DNA from: Balaenoptera acutorostrata
Lineage: Eukaryota; Chordata; Mammalia; Artiodactyla; Balaenopteridae
DNA length: 64,000 nucleotides
Direction: 5' to 3'
NCBI RefSeq assembly: GCF_949987535.1
Contig: NC_080074.1
Coordinates: forward strand, 25,689,268-25,753,267
The notes under the pieces were generated by a model. It did no database searches. It was given only the letters and a program-made list of their open reading frames with translations, and was not told the origin of the DNA. A program made the translations under genes and the position numbers. Below, one piece after another: positions 34,070-47,400 of the stretch (position 1 is the first letter of the stretch; each line of letters begins with the position of its first letter).

Positions 34070-36114
34070 GCTGATCTATCTCCTCTCCCACCCCTGGTGG
34101 CATGTTCTTTGTAAAGTGAATTTTAGCAAAGCTTAACCTTTTGATTTATAAATGTTGATTTTTTCATTAATTTCATATTCATTTTCTCCCACTATGGTCA
34201 CAAGATATGTCAACGTGTTATTTACCTCTTATTTTAAGCTCTTTAATTTGCATCTGTTGCACACCAAAAATTCAACATAATTAGGATTTTGCTTTTTAAA
34301 TAACCTTAAAGATGAATACTTGGTTAGATTTGCTCATCACCCAGCTGGTGGACATAGGATGAATTCCCCTACCAAAATGTATAAACTAGTGGGAGTGCTC
34401 TGCTTCTCATACCCGGATCCACCTGCTGTCCTGTTTTCCTGACTTTAGGGTCAGTTGGCCAACCTGAATACCACTGCTTCTCCCCTCAGTTATACCTGAC
34501 AGTCTATTCAACCAGCCTTATCTCCTTAGTGGTCAGCAAACATTCTCCATCCATAAACAGCATACAGCACAGAGAAAGAAAGAGTTAAAAATAACAACAA
34601 CTTTATCCAAGTGAGAGAGTAACAAAGAACCCCTATGAGTGTAATGCAGTGCCCCAGGGTGCCTCAGCACACAGTTTGGGAACCACTGTTGTATTAGTTA
34701 GGATTCTTTGACTGTAAGTGACAGCAACCCCAATGACTAGAAGTCAGAAAGGGAAAAGGAGGATTATATGAAGGATACAGGGTAGGGGGAGGTTACCAGA
34801 ATCTGAGGACGGACAGAAGGGAACTGACACTAGGACAGCAGAGACATCAATACTCTTATCTCCCATTTCTGTCTCTCTGGTCTACATTGTATAGTCTGGC
34901 TACCCCAGCTTTACTGTTGCCAATAGTTCTTACCACATGGAGAGATCGTCTCAATTCCAAACTCCCGAAGGTGAGACTCTGACCTAGCTTTGGTCCACCC
35001 CTGGCCAAATAAACTCTTGCAAAGAGAAATAGTGTCTTAGAGCATAAATGTGGGTGGGGGCATATCATTGTTAAATACCCTCCAGAAGTGCTAATGTAGT
35101 ATTTAAAAAAAAAAAGTCTTAAATAGGAGCAAACACCCTGGCCCTTCCTGTAATCCTGACTTCTCCCCTGTTCTCACTCTCCCAAATGGTTCTCTCCTTT
35201 TGGACATGTTTCTACACTGCAGTGTGCTTCTATTTCTCAGGCTCTGCTCTCACTTGTCTCCACGCCAGGAATATCAGAGGAGAGAGTTCAGCTCCAATCC
35301 CTGGTATATAATCACAGTTGAAGTGATTAGACTTTAGCAAATCCATGGACCCAGATGATTCTTTTGGAGGCTTCCCCCGCCCTATAAGTGTACCCCATAC
35401 TCTAAGCTAATGTCATTTTTCAGTTACACTGATTAGTGATACTGAAAGTGAATTGGGGCAAGGGATGCTTGAGGGTGGTCTTGAAGGACGCTATGAAGGA
35501 GGAAGAAGGCGCTAAAGACAAATGTTTGTAGGGATTCACCTGGGGTCCACTCAGTAGAGTCTACACTTACTTCAGCTAATGAGCATATGTTGAATGTCTT
35601 TGTGCCAGGCTGGATATACACATAATTTCTGGGTGAACAAAAATAAGTAATTTCTACATAATGCTAAAGAAGTAAAGCAACCCAGAGAAGGGCCACTTAG
35701 CCCAGCTGAAGCGTTTAGGGAATGCTTCCTGGAGAAGAGAAGGCCTAAACTGAGTCTTAAGGAATAAGAAATATCTAGCCAAGCAAAGAAAGTTGGAAGT
35801 GTTTTCCATCTGGGTGAAGAAAGAATAACATAAGTAAAGGTATTGACTTATGGGTTTTTTGTGTCATGAATTTGGACAGAGCCAGTGGAAATAGCTTGTC
35901 TCTGCTCCACGGTGTCTAGGGCCGGAGCTGGGAATCCTCAAACAGCTGGGCATGACTCAAATTGCATGACTCAAATTGTATGATCAGGCGGCTTCTTCCC
36001 TCACATGTCTGATGTCTGGCCTGGGATTACTCAGAAACTGGGCTCAGCTGGGGCCAGCAACTGGAGTGCCCAAGTAGTTTGGGTTTTCTCATAGCACGGG
36101 GGATAGTTGGACTT

Positions 36115-36265
36115 CTTATTAATCTTCTTTATACATCTGCATTCATCACCAGAGAGTAAGCACCGTGAAGGTGGAGGATGTATCTTATTTCATTCCTGGC
36201 ACCTAGCATAGTGCTTGGGACGTAACAGGCATTCAAGAATTATGTGTTGGATGAGGTAATGGAGG
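36115..36265 (+). repeat. L2 3' end
   Basis: Reads GAGAGTAAGCACCGTGAAGG and CCTGGCACCTAGCATAGTGCTTGG ... ATTCAAGAATTATGTGTTGGATGA, the L2 tail pattern. Confidence 0.7.
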
Positions 36266-37249
36266 AGGACAGAAAGTTAAGGTTCTTCACATCTAAGGGC
36301 CTCAGTTTTCTGAGATGTAGTTGGTAAGGGCTTCCTCTGAGAATTAGAGGAGGTGGCTATTGAGAAGGTCCTTGAGGAGGGGGGTGACTGTTTGGGGAAC
36401 TCTCTAAGGGGGAGGGGCATTAGGAGGCAGGGCCACCATCTACCCATCACAAGACTTTCTGTAGCAGAGCCTGCCTCTCTGGGTGAACACAGACGGAAGT
36501 TTATTGTGATAACCCCGGGGGTGGGGGACGGGTGGCGGTTTATTCAGAGTGTAGGAATAGGGTTAGGGTTATAAAGGAATTTCAAAGTGCTGAAGAAAGT
36601 GGTCCAGGTGAGTAACTAGGGGACCAGCTTCCAAGGAAAGTAAGGGAGAAAGCCAGTGGGAAGTGCAAAGAAGAAGGAACTGACCGGAAGCCAGGTTCAA
36701 AGGCAGAGATGACTGACGTAAGGGGAGAACGGGAAGGCGAGGAGGCTGTGGTCAGAAGGTGGGGTACTGGAATTTAAGATTTCTTATGTGGATGAAATTC
36801 AGGGGATGATGAATTCCAGAGTGCGGTCAGGATGTGGGTGGCTGAAGTGCAAGTTTTAATGAAGCACAAGGAGGGGCAGCTCTTTCTTTGTACACTTCCC
36901 CGGGGAAGGTTTCAGAGAAGGACGTTCTGGGTGTGGGTGTTTTCTATGATATCACAACTGTGTCTCTATTCCCAACAGGAGTCTGTTTTAGTGGAAACAG
37001 ACTTTTCAGGATTTTTCCACTGGAATAATCCAATTTCTAGACACTGGCTTACTACTAAAATGCTGCCTAGTTAAAACAGTGCCAACATTTCCTTGATTCC
37101 CTTTTCATGCTCTTCAGAGTTCCTTAATACTAGTTAATGAATCGGGTGCAGGGAGCAGTAATCTGTGTTGAAGAAGCTTCCTTGGATTAGGGATATCCAT
37201 TCAGGATACCACAATGAAAGAACATTTATAAAGCAATATAGGTATATAT

Positions 37250-37480
37250 TAAAGTCCAAACAATAGTCATCACAAACACTTCCATAGCATTTCCATTGTA
37301 CCAGGTGCTGCTCTAAGGGCTTTACATATACGAACTCACTTAATCCTCCCAAAAGCCCTTTGAAGTAGGTACTATTATCATCCCCATTTTGTAGGTGAAG
37401 AAACAGAGGCCCAGAGAAGTCAAGTAACTTGCCCAAATGTCACACAGCTGGGAAATGGCAGGACCAGGATTTGATCCCAG
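37250..37480 (-). repeat. MIR, antisense, well preserved
   Basis: Contains TTGTACCAGGTGCTGCTCTAAGGGCTTTACATATACGAACTCACTTAATCCTCCC and GAAACAGAGGCCCAGAGAAGTCAAGTAACTTGCCC. The clearest MIR in the window. Confidence 0.88.
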
Positions 37481-38224
37481 GTAGATACTGCAAACACTGC
37501 AGTGAGGAAATTAGCCCCTTTGCCTTTTGATGAGGAAACAGAGGCTAATCAATAACTTACTGCTCCAGGCTAATAAGCGGTGGAGCTGGAGTCCAAGCCA
37601 CGGTGGCTGTCACCCAAATGGTGACCTTTAGTTGTGAAAATGACCTCTGGCCTTGCCCTCTCGCTTTGTGGAGGGACAGCTTCAGAAAACCTTCATAGTG
37701 GTAAGGGCAGAGTTGCTCAACACGTATTTGGGAATAAACAAATGCATGAAGATTGCCACACTCCCTGGTGTCACAGTTGGCCACCAATGTGAAGAGCATT
37801 TTACAGTTGAGTAATTCCAGATAAAGACAGGAACATGGTGTTTATAAGCTGCCCTTATTGGAGGAGAACGCAGACAGAAACCAGGGGAGGGAGGAATCAG
37901 GGCCCCTGCGGAGACAGGGCCAGCAGCAGGGTCGGCTGGCTCTAGGACCCGAGGGCGGGAGAACCCAGGCCTTGCTGGCAGCAGACCTGGACGGCAGGTG
38001 AAAAGGAGGCCTGCATCCCGCTCTCCTGCCCCTCGCTCAGCTGCAAAAATATCAAAGGGACACCGTGGGGCGCTCAATAAATATTTGTCCAATGCGTGAA
38101 TGAGTAAAGGCAAGGGAGGGGGCGTGTTTTGAAAGCCCATCCCACTTCTCCCTATCAACCACACCTCGGTAGTCATTCCCGGATAAAACTCTCCCCTCCT
38201 GGTGACTGTCGCCAGCGGACGACC

Positions 38225-38471
38225 ATGCCCAGGTATACAGTGCACGTGCGCGGAGAGTGGCTGGCGGTGCCCTGCCAGGATGCGCAGCTCACGGTGGGCT
38301 GGCTGGGCCGGGAGGCCGTACGGAGGTACATCAAGAACAAGCCAGACAATGGTGGCTTCGCCTCTGTGGACAATGTGAGCTTCCTCGTGCGCCGCTGCAA
38401 GGGCCTGGGCCTGCTGGACCACGAGGACCCGCTAGAGGTGGCCCTGGAGGACAACGAGTTCGTGGAAGTGG
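38225..38471 (+). CDS. HAL: HAL coding exon 1
   Basis: The ATG at 38225 starts [19 protein letters not shown]; the donor is G|GTGAGT. This mammal-type N-terminal extension precedes the lyase core. The exon is GC-rich compared with the flanks, which produces long antisense open frames that are not genes. Confidence 0.96.
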
Positions 38472-41400
38472 GTGAGTGGCCGGAGGGGAGGGGTGCGAAT
38501 CACTCGGCCGGGCATTCCCGGGAGGGACGGTCCCTTGTCCTCCCCAGTTGGGGCGGGTTGGGGGGGGGACGGAGCCGGGATTCTCGCACACCCCTGCGAG
38601 GAAGGCAGGAGTCTTATCCACCTTTTACAACTGAGGCAGCCGGCTCGGAAAGGAGGAGACTTCTTACTAGTAGCAAAGACTAGATTTGAACTCAAGACCG
38701 CAGGGCTGAAGCCTTTTGCAGTTACTGAATCATTCTGAAAATCCCTTTGCCCTTCAAAAGAACCTCACCAGACTGGAGACCAGTAGCATAGATTTAAAAC
38801 AAAATTAAATCTATTTTGTTTAACGAAACTATCAAATATTAAAACACATAGATTTAAATATTAAATATATTTAAAATATTAAATATTAAAACAATAGATT
38901 TAAAACAAAATAAAGCCGGTGATGGGGATGGAGGTGGGGTTGGATCTTGAACTTTCATTTAAACCCTTTCGTGAATGCCTGGCACCTACATCTCTGCCTT
39001 TTGCTCTCCTCCTTTGTAAATTTAAAAGCATGAGAAGTCGTTTTAAAGCAGCCATTTCTGTAGAATTTCGAAGGCAACTGAAGAGCCCTTTTCTTGGTTT
39101 ACCAGTAACGCCAAAAGTGGCTCTCCACTGTGATCCCTAAGGGGTCTCTCTTGCACTCTTGTTTCAGTTATAGAAGGGGATGCCATGTCTTCCGACTTCA
39201 TTCCATCGCAACCAGAAGGAGTTTACCTGTATCCTTTTCTGCAGGCTTGTTGGTCTGCTCTGGGGGCTACTGCTGCCAATGATGGGGCTGGGGCTTTTCC
39301 ACACTACCCAGTATCTTCCTTTACCTGGCTACAGATACAGCAAATACCGGGAACCTGAAAAGGTAAGTTTCAAACCACTTCCTTTCTTTAAGAAAATTAA
39401 GTCGCCCCACCCCTCATTTAAGGAGGGAGAGGGCTAGCAAAATTTATGACCAAGCATCATTAAAGAGGACAGGGCTTTATCCAGCTCTGTGTAACAGGGA
39501 AAGGCATTATGCTTTTCCACTTCTAATTTTCCTTCCTCAACCTCCTCTTCAGCAAGCTGTCTTTGTAACTAGCACATTAGTGTTTGATAGTAGTGATAAA
39601 ATCTCTGACGTGTCAGAGCTTAATTCTGCTTCAGGCTTCCCTACTCTTTTGTTTGAGCGACTAAGCTGTTTGCACTCATGGAGATTCCCTTCTTTTGTGC
39701 AGTACATTGCCTTAGATGGGGACAGCCTGACCACAGAGGATCTGGTCAGCTTGGGCAAGGGACACTACAAAATCAAGGTATGCTGGAGGGAGGGAGGGAA
39801 AGGACATCCTCTGAACTTTTTCGCGGCACGCGTAAATCTTTGACATGTTCAGCTCTGACCAGTGTTTTCCTAGCTCACCCCCACTGCTGAAAAGAAGGTG
39901 CAAAACTCCAGGGAAGTCATAGAAAGCATCGTGAAAGAAAAAACTGGTATCCTTTTCTCTTTGTATTACGCAGTTCTTTTTATAGGCTTAAAAAAATGCC
40001 GCCTGTGTCTAATTGTATAACGTCTGGTTTTTATTCTAGTTGTTTACGGCATTACTACAGGTTTTGGGAAATTTGCCAGAACTGTAATTCCTGTCAGTAA
40101 ACTAGAGTAAGTTTGATTCCTCCCCACCAAACACACACACAGTCACATGCCAACTATTCTCATTTTGGAGATTTCTTTCAACAACAGAAATAATTAACAT
40201 TTGCCCCAATTTACAAATAAGGAGGGTGAGGCTCGGATTAACTCACACATGAGTTGACATAGAAAACACAGGCTTGCTGGTTTCTTCCATTGCCCCATCA
40301 TACCTATTCTGTCCCTCCAAAGATTTAACTATGTTCCCAGCTGAGGGAACATTTTCACGGTGAGGTATCTAAGAGGGTTTTTTTCTCTTTCTCTTCCAGG
40401 GAGCTCCAGGTCAACCTAGTACGTTCACATTCTTCAGGTAACTCACTCCAAACATTCAGGGCCTCCTAGATCTTGTTTGATTTGAATGAAGTGCAGTCGG
40501 TCCTCGGTATCTCCGGGTTCTGCATTCCCAGATTCAACCAGCCTGGGATGTTGGCTGAATCCACAGATTAGGAACCCACAGATGCTGAGGGCCGACTGTA
40601 CTACATCACTTTATATAAGGAACTTGAACATCTGGGGATTTTGGTGTCTGCAGGGGGGTTGGGTTGGGGGCCCTGGAACCAATACCCGGATGACTGCGTA
40701 GCGCAGCGTCAGGCATCCTTTAACAGCGTCCAGAAGCTAGCGGATCCCAAGGAGTAGGTGCCAATTCTGCTGCCGGGGGGCGGAGAGGGGGGAAGCAGAA
40801 AGCATCAGACAAGACCACCTTTCAACTGAATCTCAGAAAAAGGAATGGGCCAGGTGAAAGGATGGGGTTGGGATGGGGGCGTGAATACCGTCGTGCCAAG
40901 AGGGTGATGCAGTCAGGGGACACGAAATTAAGGCTGGAACTCAGGGAGGAGTAGTTCGGGACAAGGTGAGATGGGAAAGTCTGTCAAGAATCCCATCAGA
41001 CTGCAAGAGAGCTTGTGCTGAGGAGTCCGGACGCTATTCTAAGGGTATTGAGGAGGGCGGGGCGTTCACTGACGCTTCCAAGAAGGGGAAGTGAGAAGGC
41101 AAAACTGGATTCTCATATCTGTCTGGAAGATGAGACTTGAAGAAGCAAGACAATCAGGAGAGAAAGCAGTGCAACTATCTGAGCCAAGACGTGGAGAGAA
41201 ATTTGAGATGGAGACGGCTGGGAGAAGGAAAAGATTTTGTTTTTCTTGGAGAAAACTTCAATTCTGTTTTGTAGGTGTTGGGAAACCACTAATCCCTGAG
41301 AGATGTCGGATGCTCTTGGCTTTAAGGGTCAATGTCTTGGCCAAAGGATACAGTGGCATTTCCCTGGAGACTCTCAAACAAGTTATCGAAGTATTTAATG

Positions 41401-44400
41401 GTAATGCAACAGATACCCAACTGACCCTCCGATGAGGCTGTGTGTGTACCACAGGTAGACTTGATTGACGGGGTGGTGAGAAATTGGTGAGAAGAGAAGA
41501 CATAAACTAATGGAGATGAGTGGAAAACGAGCTTGGCAAGAAGGAGGTTAGCTAGATGGGGGTGCAAGGTAGGAGTGAGGCAGAGACTCTTACTCCTGTG
41601 GACTTTCACCCATTCTCTATCAGCCTTCACTTAGCATTTGGCATCTTTAAGACTAGAACAAGCCCCTTAAGTCTGGCCTTAAGTTCAGGGCTGGAGAGAA
41701 CCTTGGATTCAGTGGTGTTTAAATGTGGTTAGAGAAGTTGCATCAAATCATCTGGGAAACATAACGATTCCTGGTTGTCCACCCCAAAGACCGATTCAGT
41801 AGTTCTGGTTGGTGCCTGGGAATCTGAAATCTTCATGCTCCCCAGGGGGTGGGATAGCCAGACGTGAATAACTGAAATTCAGTGTCTTACAAAGGTAGAA
41901 GAGAAATATGGAGATGAAAGGCTTGCTTGTGATCAGGAAGCTGTCTAGTGCCAAGATAGGAGGCAGCTCAACTCTTCGGAGCTTGCTTCTTGGGATAATT
42001 CTAGTGTGGAGATGAGATTTGACATGCGTGGGAGGCCATTGTCCCTTCCCACAAATAAGGATAAACATTCTAGGTCAGTGGAAACTTGGGGACTCTTTGG
42101 GGTGAAGGAGTGGGAGGAAAAGCAGGGCTGGGCTCACATAGAGCAAAACACATGCTAGATTTTCTGTGCTATAGGCACAAGTGACCTATAAATGTGATAT
42201 GCCAATCAGTGAATAGCAATTGAATGAACAATATATAGTATACAAGGCTGTGCTGAACCAACCAGCAGTGATTCAACACCTATTTCTACTCCCACCCAGT
42301 CTGCCCGACTATAAGCCTAAAATCCCAGATAGTGCAACTTCAGCCGTGAATCCACCTGTGCTTTATGGGTGAGCCCAGGGTACCTCTGTGTCCTAGAGTT
42401 CTGAGAATTCCGCAGGGTGAACTATGACCTGGAAGCTGACCTGTGGATGGCACTGCTTTATCTTACTGACATTACGTAGCAGTTGGAAAAAAACTGCTAT
42501 CAGTAGTCTGAGTTTACCTTGGAAATGTAGCCTCCTTTTTGAGTAACTTAATGGGTATTTCCTCCAAAACAGTACACATCCATGTATAAGTGCTGGTGAG
42601 GTGGCAGACTGGGTGACCAGGAATTGGGCAGAAGAGAAGAGAGCAAATTGACTATGACTTCACCTCCCCAGAGAACCCCTGTTAAAACCCTGGTGCACCT
42701 TATCTTTCTAGAACAATTTGTATTACTTTTTTTTAATGTATTTTTTTAAGTCTTTATTGAATTTGTTACAACATTGCTTCTGTTTTATGTTTTGGTTTTT
42801 TGGCGGCGAGGCATGGGGGATCTTAGTTCCCTGACCAGGGATCGAACCCGCACCCCCTGAATTGGAAGGTGAAGTCTTAACCACTGGACCGCCGGGGAAG
42901 TCCCTGTATTACTTTTCTAATGTAAACATTTACATGTTTTCAAACATTCTCCAATAGTTTTTAATGGCTACATACACCAATCAGTCCTATGAAAGTCTCT
43001 TAATTTCCTATTTGGATCATTTTAAACTTTATGTTCTTAGAAATAAGGCAGCAAAGAATAACAGCTAGCTCCTGATCACATCTTTAAGATACATTGCTAG
43101 AATTTCTAGAAATTTCTAGGTCAGATTAGAACATGCACAGTAACAGTAAACAAAGGGGCAGAGGACCAAGGAGAAGGAAGAAGTTAAGGGAAGAGGTAGT
43201 CATTATGGGGGTACGGGTTCCAGATCACCTTTCTTCCATGCAGTCTGACCTTAATTCTTTATGTACAGTGTTCTCCCACCCCCTTCACACAGCATATCCG
43301 AGCATGTCCTGGCTAAAACCTGTAACGCTTCCCGTTGTCCTTAGGATAAAGTCTAAACTTAAAGTGGCTTACAGAGAAAGCTTTGCTCCCAGGAGTGTCC
43401 TCCTTCCTTCCCTCCTTTCTTTCTCTCTTCCCTGCCTTTCTCTCTCTCTTTCTCCCCCTCTCCTTTTTCTTTCTATAGCAGTTCAGCCAGGTCCCTTAAG
43501 CATTAGTTGTGCTTGAGGAATTGTCTTTCCCTAAAGCGAGGATGGCCAGAATGAAGTGCTCTTGAAGTAACCTGTGCCTCCTTCTCTCCCAGCCTCCTGC
43601 CTGCCCTATGTTCCAGAGAAAGGAACTGTTGGTGCCAGTGGAGACCTTGCCCCACTCTCTCATCTTGCTCTTGGGCTAATTGGGGAAGGGAAGATGTGGT
43701 CTCCGAAGAGTGGCTGGGCTGACGCTAAATACGTAAGATTTTAATAACAGCTTCCACCTGCAGTAATTTCCCGAGGCTGGACACCAGGTGTCCTTGCATG
43801 CTTTCTAGCACTCCAGCCTTACAGCAGCCCAACAAGGGAACCACTGTTATCCCTATTCTATGGCTGTGACAACTGAAGCTTAGAAGTGTGGACAGAGTCA
43901 GGAGCTCAGCCGTAGCGCAGTACAGATGTCAAACTAGGCAAGGCTCTTAGCTTCCATATGCAACTGTCAGCCTTCTGGACTTGGTGATCACCTTGGTAAA
44001 AAGGTACAGCAGCCAGTGTTAATTGCGGGAATTTATTCTGCATCTAAAACATTTCCAGTGCCTATCCAGGAGGTCACATGTTGTTGCAGGTTTATTTACT
44101 TGCTGGTCTAATAGGTACAGAGCTGTGGATCATAGCACTGACTTATAACCTCTGGAAAGGAGGTTCCACTCCCTCCTTCCCCCCAAAGCTCTCATCTGGT
44201 GGCCAATCAGAAAGGCTTGTTTTTGATAAAGCTTTAACGTTTTCTTCATTCATCTCCAAATTCATCAGAGCAGCCCAAAGAATTGTTTGAAGTGTCGTCT
44301 CTGATCTCTTTCTGGGAGGTCCCCTAACAGTAACTGAAGGGGCAGAGGACCAAGGAGGAAGAAGTTAAGGGAACAGATAGTCCTTCGGGGGTTCGGGTTC

Positions 44401-47400
44401 CAGATCACCTTCCTTCTATGCAGACTGATCTTGATTATTTCTCTATGCACAGTGTTCCCACAACCAACTTCACACAGCAAATCCAAGCATGTCCTGGCCA
44501 AAACGTGTAATGCTTCTCACTGTCCTCAGGATGATGTCTAAAATTAAAGTGGCTTACAAGAGTCTTGCTTGTCATATCCACACCCCCCAGCCAAATCCTT
44601 CCCCACCAACACTGTACATCACAGAAGCGAGAGGTGGCCATGTCCATTCTTCTGTTCCTGCTTCTGATTAAGTCCTCTGAGAAACTTCCCTCTCTGCTCT
44701 TCTGGTTCTTTTCCCTACAGGCCCACCCCGTCAACTCCCTTTTGCCCCTCCTTTGTGCCCTCCCAGCATCTTATGTGATTATTTTCCACGGAACCTTACC
44801 CACTTCCTACCTCCTGTTACACTTAACATACTATGTCTGTGTTTGCCCTTGAGCTTGTCTGTCTCCATTTTTCCTACCCTCAGCCCCACTCCTGGGACAG
44901 AGTTAATCATGTGATAGATATCCTAATAAGCTTGTGAAATTGACAGAGTCAGTGGTCCTGCCTCTGTGTCTTCCTTCTTCCCTAGAGGGATCTTAACCTA
45001 GTGATTGCTTTCACTTCTTTTATTTCAGGGGAAGATCATTCTGCCCATTTCTCCTCAGGATTCTGTGTCCATCTCTTGGGCCCATAAGGCCCTCTTCACT
45101 GGTGCTCACACATTTGCCATACAAGTGAGAAGCCCTGCTCTGAGGTTCTGCTAGTGTTCAGACAAGTGGGACGAGGGTGGAGGACTTTTAGGTCAAGCCC
45201 TGGAGGCCAGGGAATGTGGACAGAGTTTGGAGCTCAGCCTTAGCGCACCTGCATCTGGATGTGCATCTGCTCAGGAAGCAGCAGTAAAAAAAAAAAAAGT
45301 GAATCACTAAAGTGGAAACTGAATGCAAAGGACCTAGAAACCAACATTCAGGGTTGATTTTGTAGACACTAGCCCCTGATGTAGGTACAAAAATTACTCG
45401 AAAGCTAAGTCTGCTTGCAGACTAAAGAACAGAACTAGAGAATAGACCAGCGAAGATAAACAGAACCAATTCACGTAGGTCTAATCTTTTATAAGACAGA
45501 CCTTTGGGCTTAAAAAATCTTTTATTGGATTCCACATGAAATTAGAAATATGCTGGTATTTCATTTGATACCCATTTTTACCCTTTAAATCATTCTACAG
45601 GTCCTGGCAGCTCATGGATTGAAACCAATTGTTTTGAAGCCAAAAGAGGTAAGGAGACTCAAGGAAAACTTGTTCGTTTTAACAAATCTTTACTTAATAG
45701 CTATTTTCAGTCTTAATATCAGCCTCACTGGTTTCTTAAAATAAACATAGCTTCCATGTTTGCTTAAGTTGGGCACTGAAGAAAGGGCTCTGCCATAAGC
45801 ACTGAAAAGACTCTTCAGGCCACAGATGCTTAGGGGTTCTCTTACAGAAGAACTTAAACTTCAAATCGGGATCTCTAAGGACCCCTAAGAGATGCTGTAA
45901 GCCAACATCCCTTGGGATGCTCTAAGCCAAGAGTTTTGGACCAGAAATTTTTCAAGGTGCCTTGTCTATAATGATGAGAAGTTGAAGAAGAAATGCAGCA
46001 TAATTAAGAGCTAAAGATTTGATACGCCATCTACATTGGAGCACCACTGCTGCCTTAATGACGGGGATACTTAACAGCTATTCCATTTGCTAGATTTATA
46101 CTAATGATTTCACTTCATCCGTGCATACTTAAATAAGCATTACTGCCCTGCACTTTAGAAACCATGGAGCGACATCATTCACCTGACAGGCTAACTTTTC
46201 TCTTATGAAAGCAAAAGATATGAAATCAACTTGCACATACACTTGTTACAACAAACAGCGTTAGGAAACTTCTCTCCCCTTCCACAAAGGGTCTGGCGCT
46301 CATCAACGGGACGCAGATGATCACCTCCCTGGGCTGTGAAGCTGTGGAGAGAGCCAGTGCCATTGCTCGGCAGGCTGACATAGTGGCGTCCTTGACCCTC
46401 GAGGTGTTGAAGGGCACCACCAAAGCCTTCGATACTGGTCAGCATGGCTCTTCTGTTGGTTTGCTATTCATTCAGGCAGAGCTCGGGTGCAGCGGGGGAG
46501 GGGAGGCTGGTCAAGGTGTTCAGACACGGGAGTGGTGGGGGTAGATGGTAGGGAAGAAGAAAATCCAAGTGCCTGTGCCTTCGTAGGACTGCTGCAGCTT
46601 CATCTAAGTTACGTCACACTTGACCCTTGAAACGACCATGTTTCACAGACAAATGCTGACCCAGAGGGTTAAGTGACCTGCCCCAGATCACCAGCTCTGA
46701 CTCCCATCAAACTACATGTTGTCTTAAGAATTTATGGGCAGGATTTGAGAACTAGAGTAGGATTAGTGCTGATCCCCATTTGGAAATCGGGAGAGAAAAA
46801 TTGTAGAAGTGGTAGCTTTTCTAGAAAGTAATGACTTGGAAAGACTCCCTACTCTTATAGGTAGTAGGACCAAAAAAAAACTGTCTAAAAAATGACTTAG
46901 CTAAATTAGGCCACTATTGAGCTCCCTTCCATTATGAGCCTAAACTTTTTTAGGGTAGGCCCAGTGTCTTGAGTTGAATTCCCAGAGATCTCAACACATA
47001 GTTTGCCCTCAGATATTTAAAGTAGAAAGAATAAAGTCCATAAGGAAAATCTTGCTTTTGGAGTTAACGTTTCTAATCCTGAGTGATGGTTAAGGACCCC
47101 TGGACTTTTTTTTTTTTTTTAAAGTCTACACTTTTTTTTTTTTTTTTTTTTTTTATGGCTGTGTTGGGTCCTCGTTTCTGTGCGAGGGCTTTCTCTAGTT
47201 GTGGCAAGCGGGGGCCACTCTTCATCGCGGTGCGCGGGCCTCTCACTATCGCGGCCTCTCTTGTTGCGGAGCACAGGCTCCAGACGCGCAGGCTCAGTAA
47301 TTATGGCTCACAGGCCCAGCCGCTCCGCGGCATGTGGGATCTTCCCAGACCAGGGCTCGAACCCGTGTCCCCTGCATTGGCAGGCGGACTCTCAACCACT

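Larger units (their letters stand above)
33920..38224. other. Intergenic region between LTA4H and HAL
   Basis: It holds the LTA4H 3' UTR, an L2 tail at 36115-36265, an old purine-rich repeat fragment at about 35590-35860 and an antisense MIR at 37250-37480. The last 370 bases before the HAL start are GC-richer (37860-38060) and may hold the noncoding HAL exon and promoter. A possible donor CAG|GTGAAA lies near 37997. No TATA box at a convincing distance was seen. Confidence 0.6.
41401..43592. other. HAL intron between coding exons 8 and 9
   Basis: It contains a MER5-like stretch at 41720-41870, the antisense SINE at 42731-42904, one 235-bp repeat copy (43141-43374) and a pyrimidine-rich CT tract at 43390-43480. 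Confidence 0.7.

Noticed and set aside
36555..36572. Telomere-like AGGGTTAGGGTT
   Set aside because: Only two units; chance or simple sequence, not an interstitial telomere.
38182..38190. GGATAAAAC as a TATA box for HAL
   Set aside because: Only about 40 bases before the start codon, which would leave almost no 5' UTR; human HAL has an upstream noncoding exon.
37682..38422. 246-codon minus-strand open frame
   Set aside because: It is the antisense of HAL coding exon 1 and its GC-rich upstream; it has no splice or family support, and the + strand is clearly coding.
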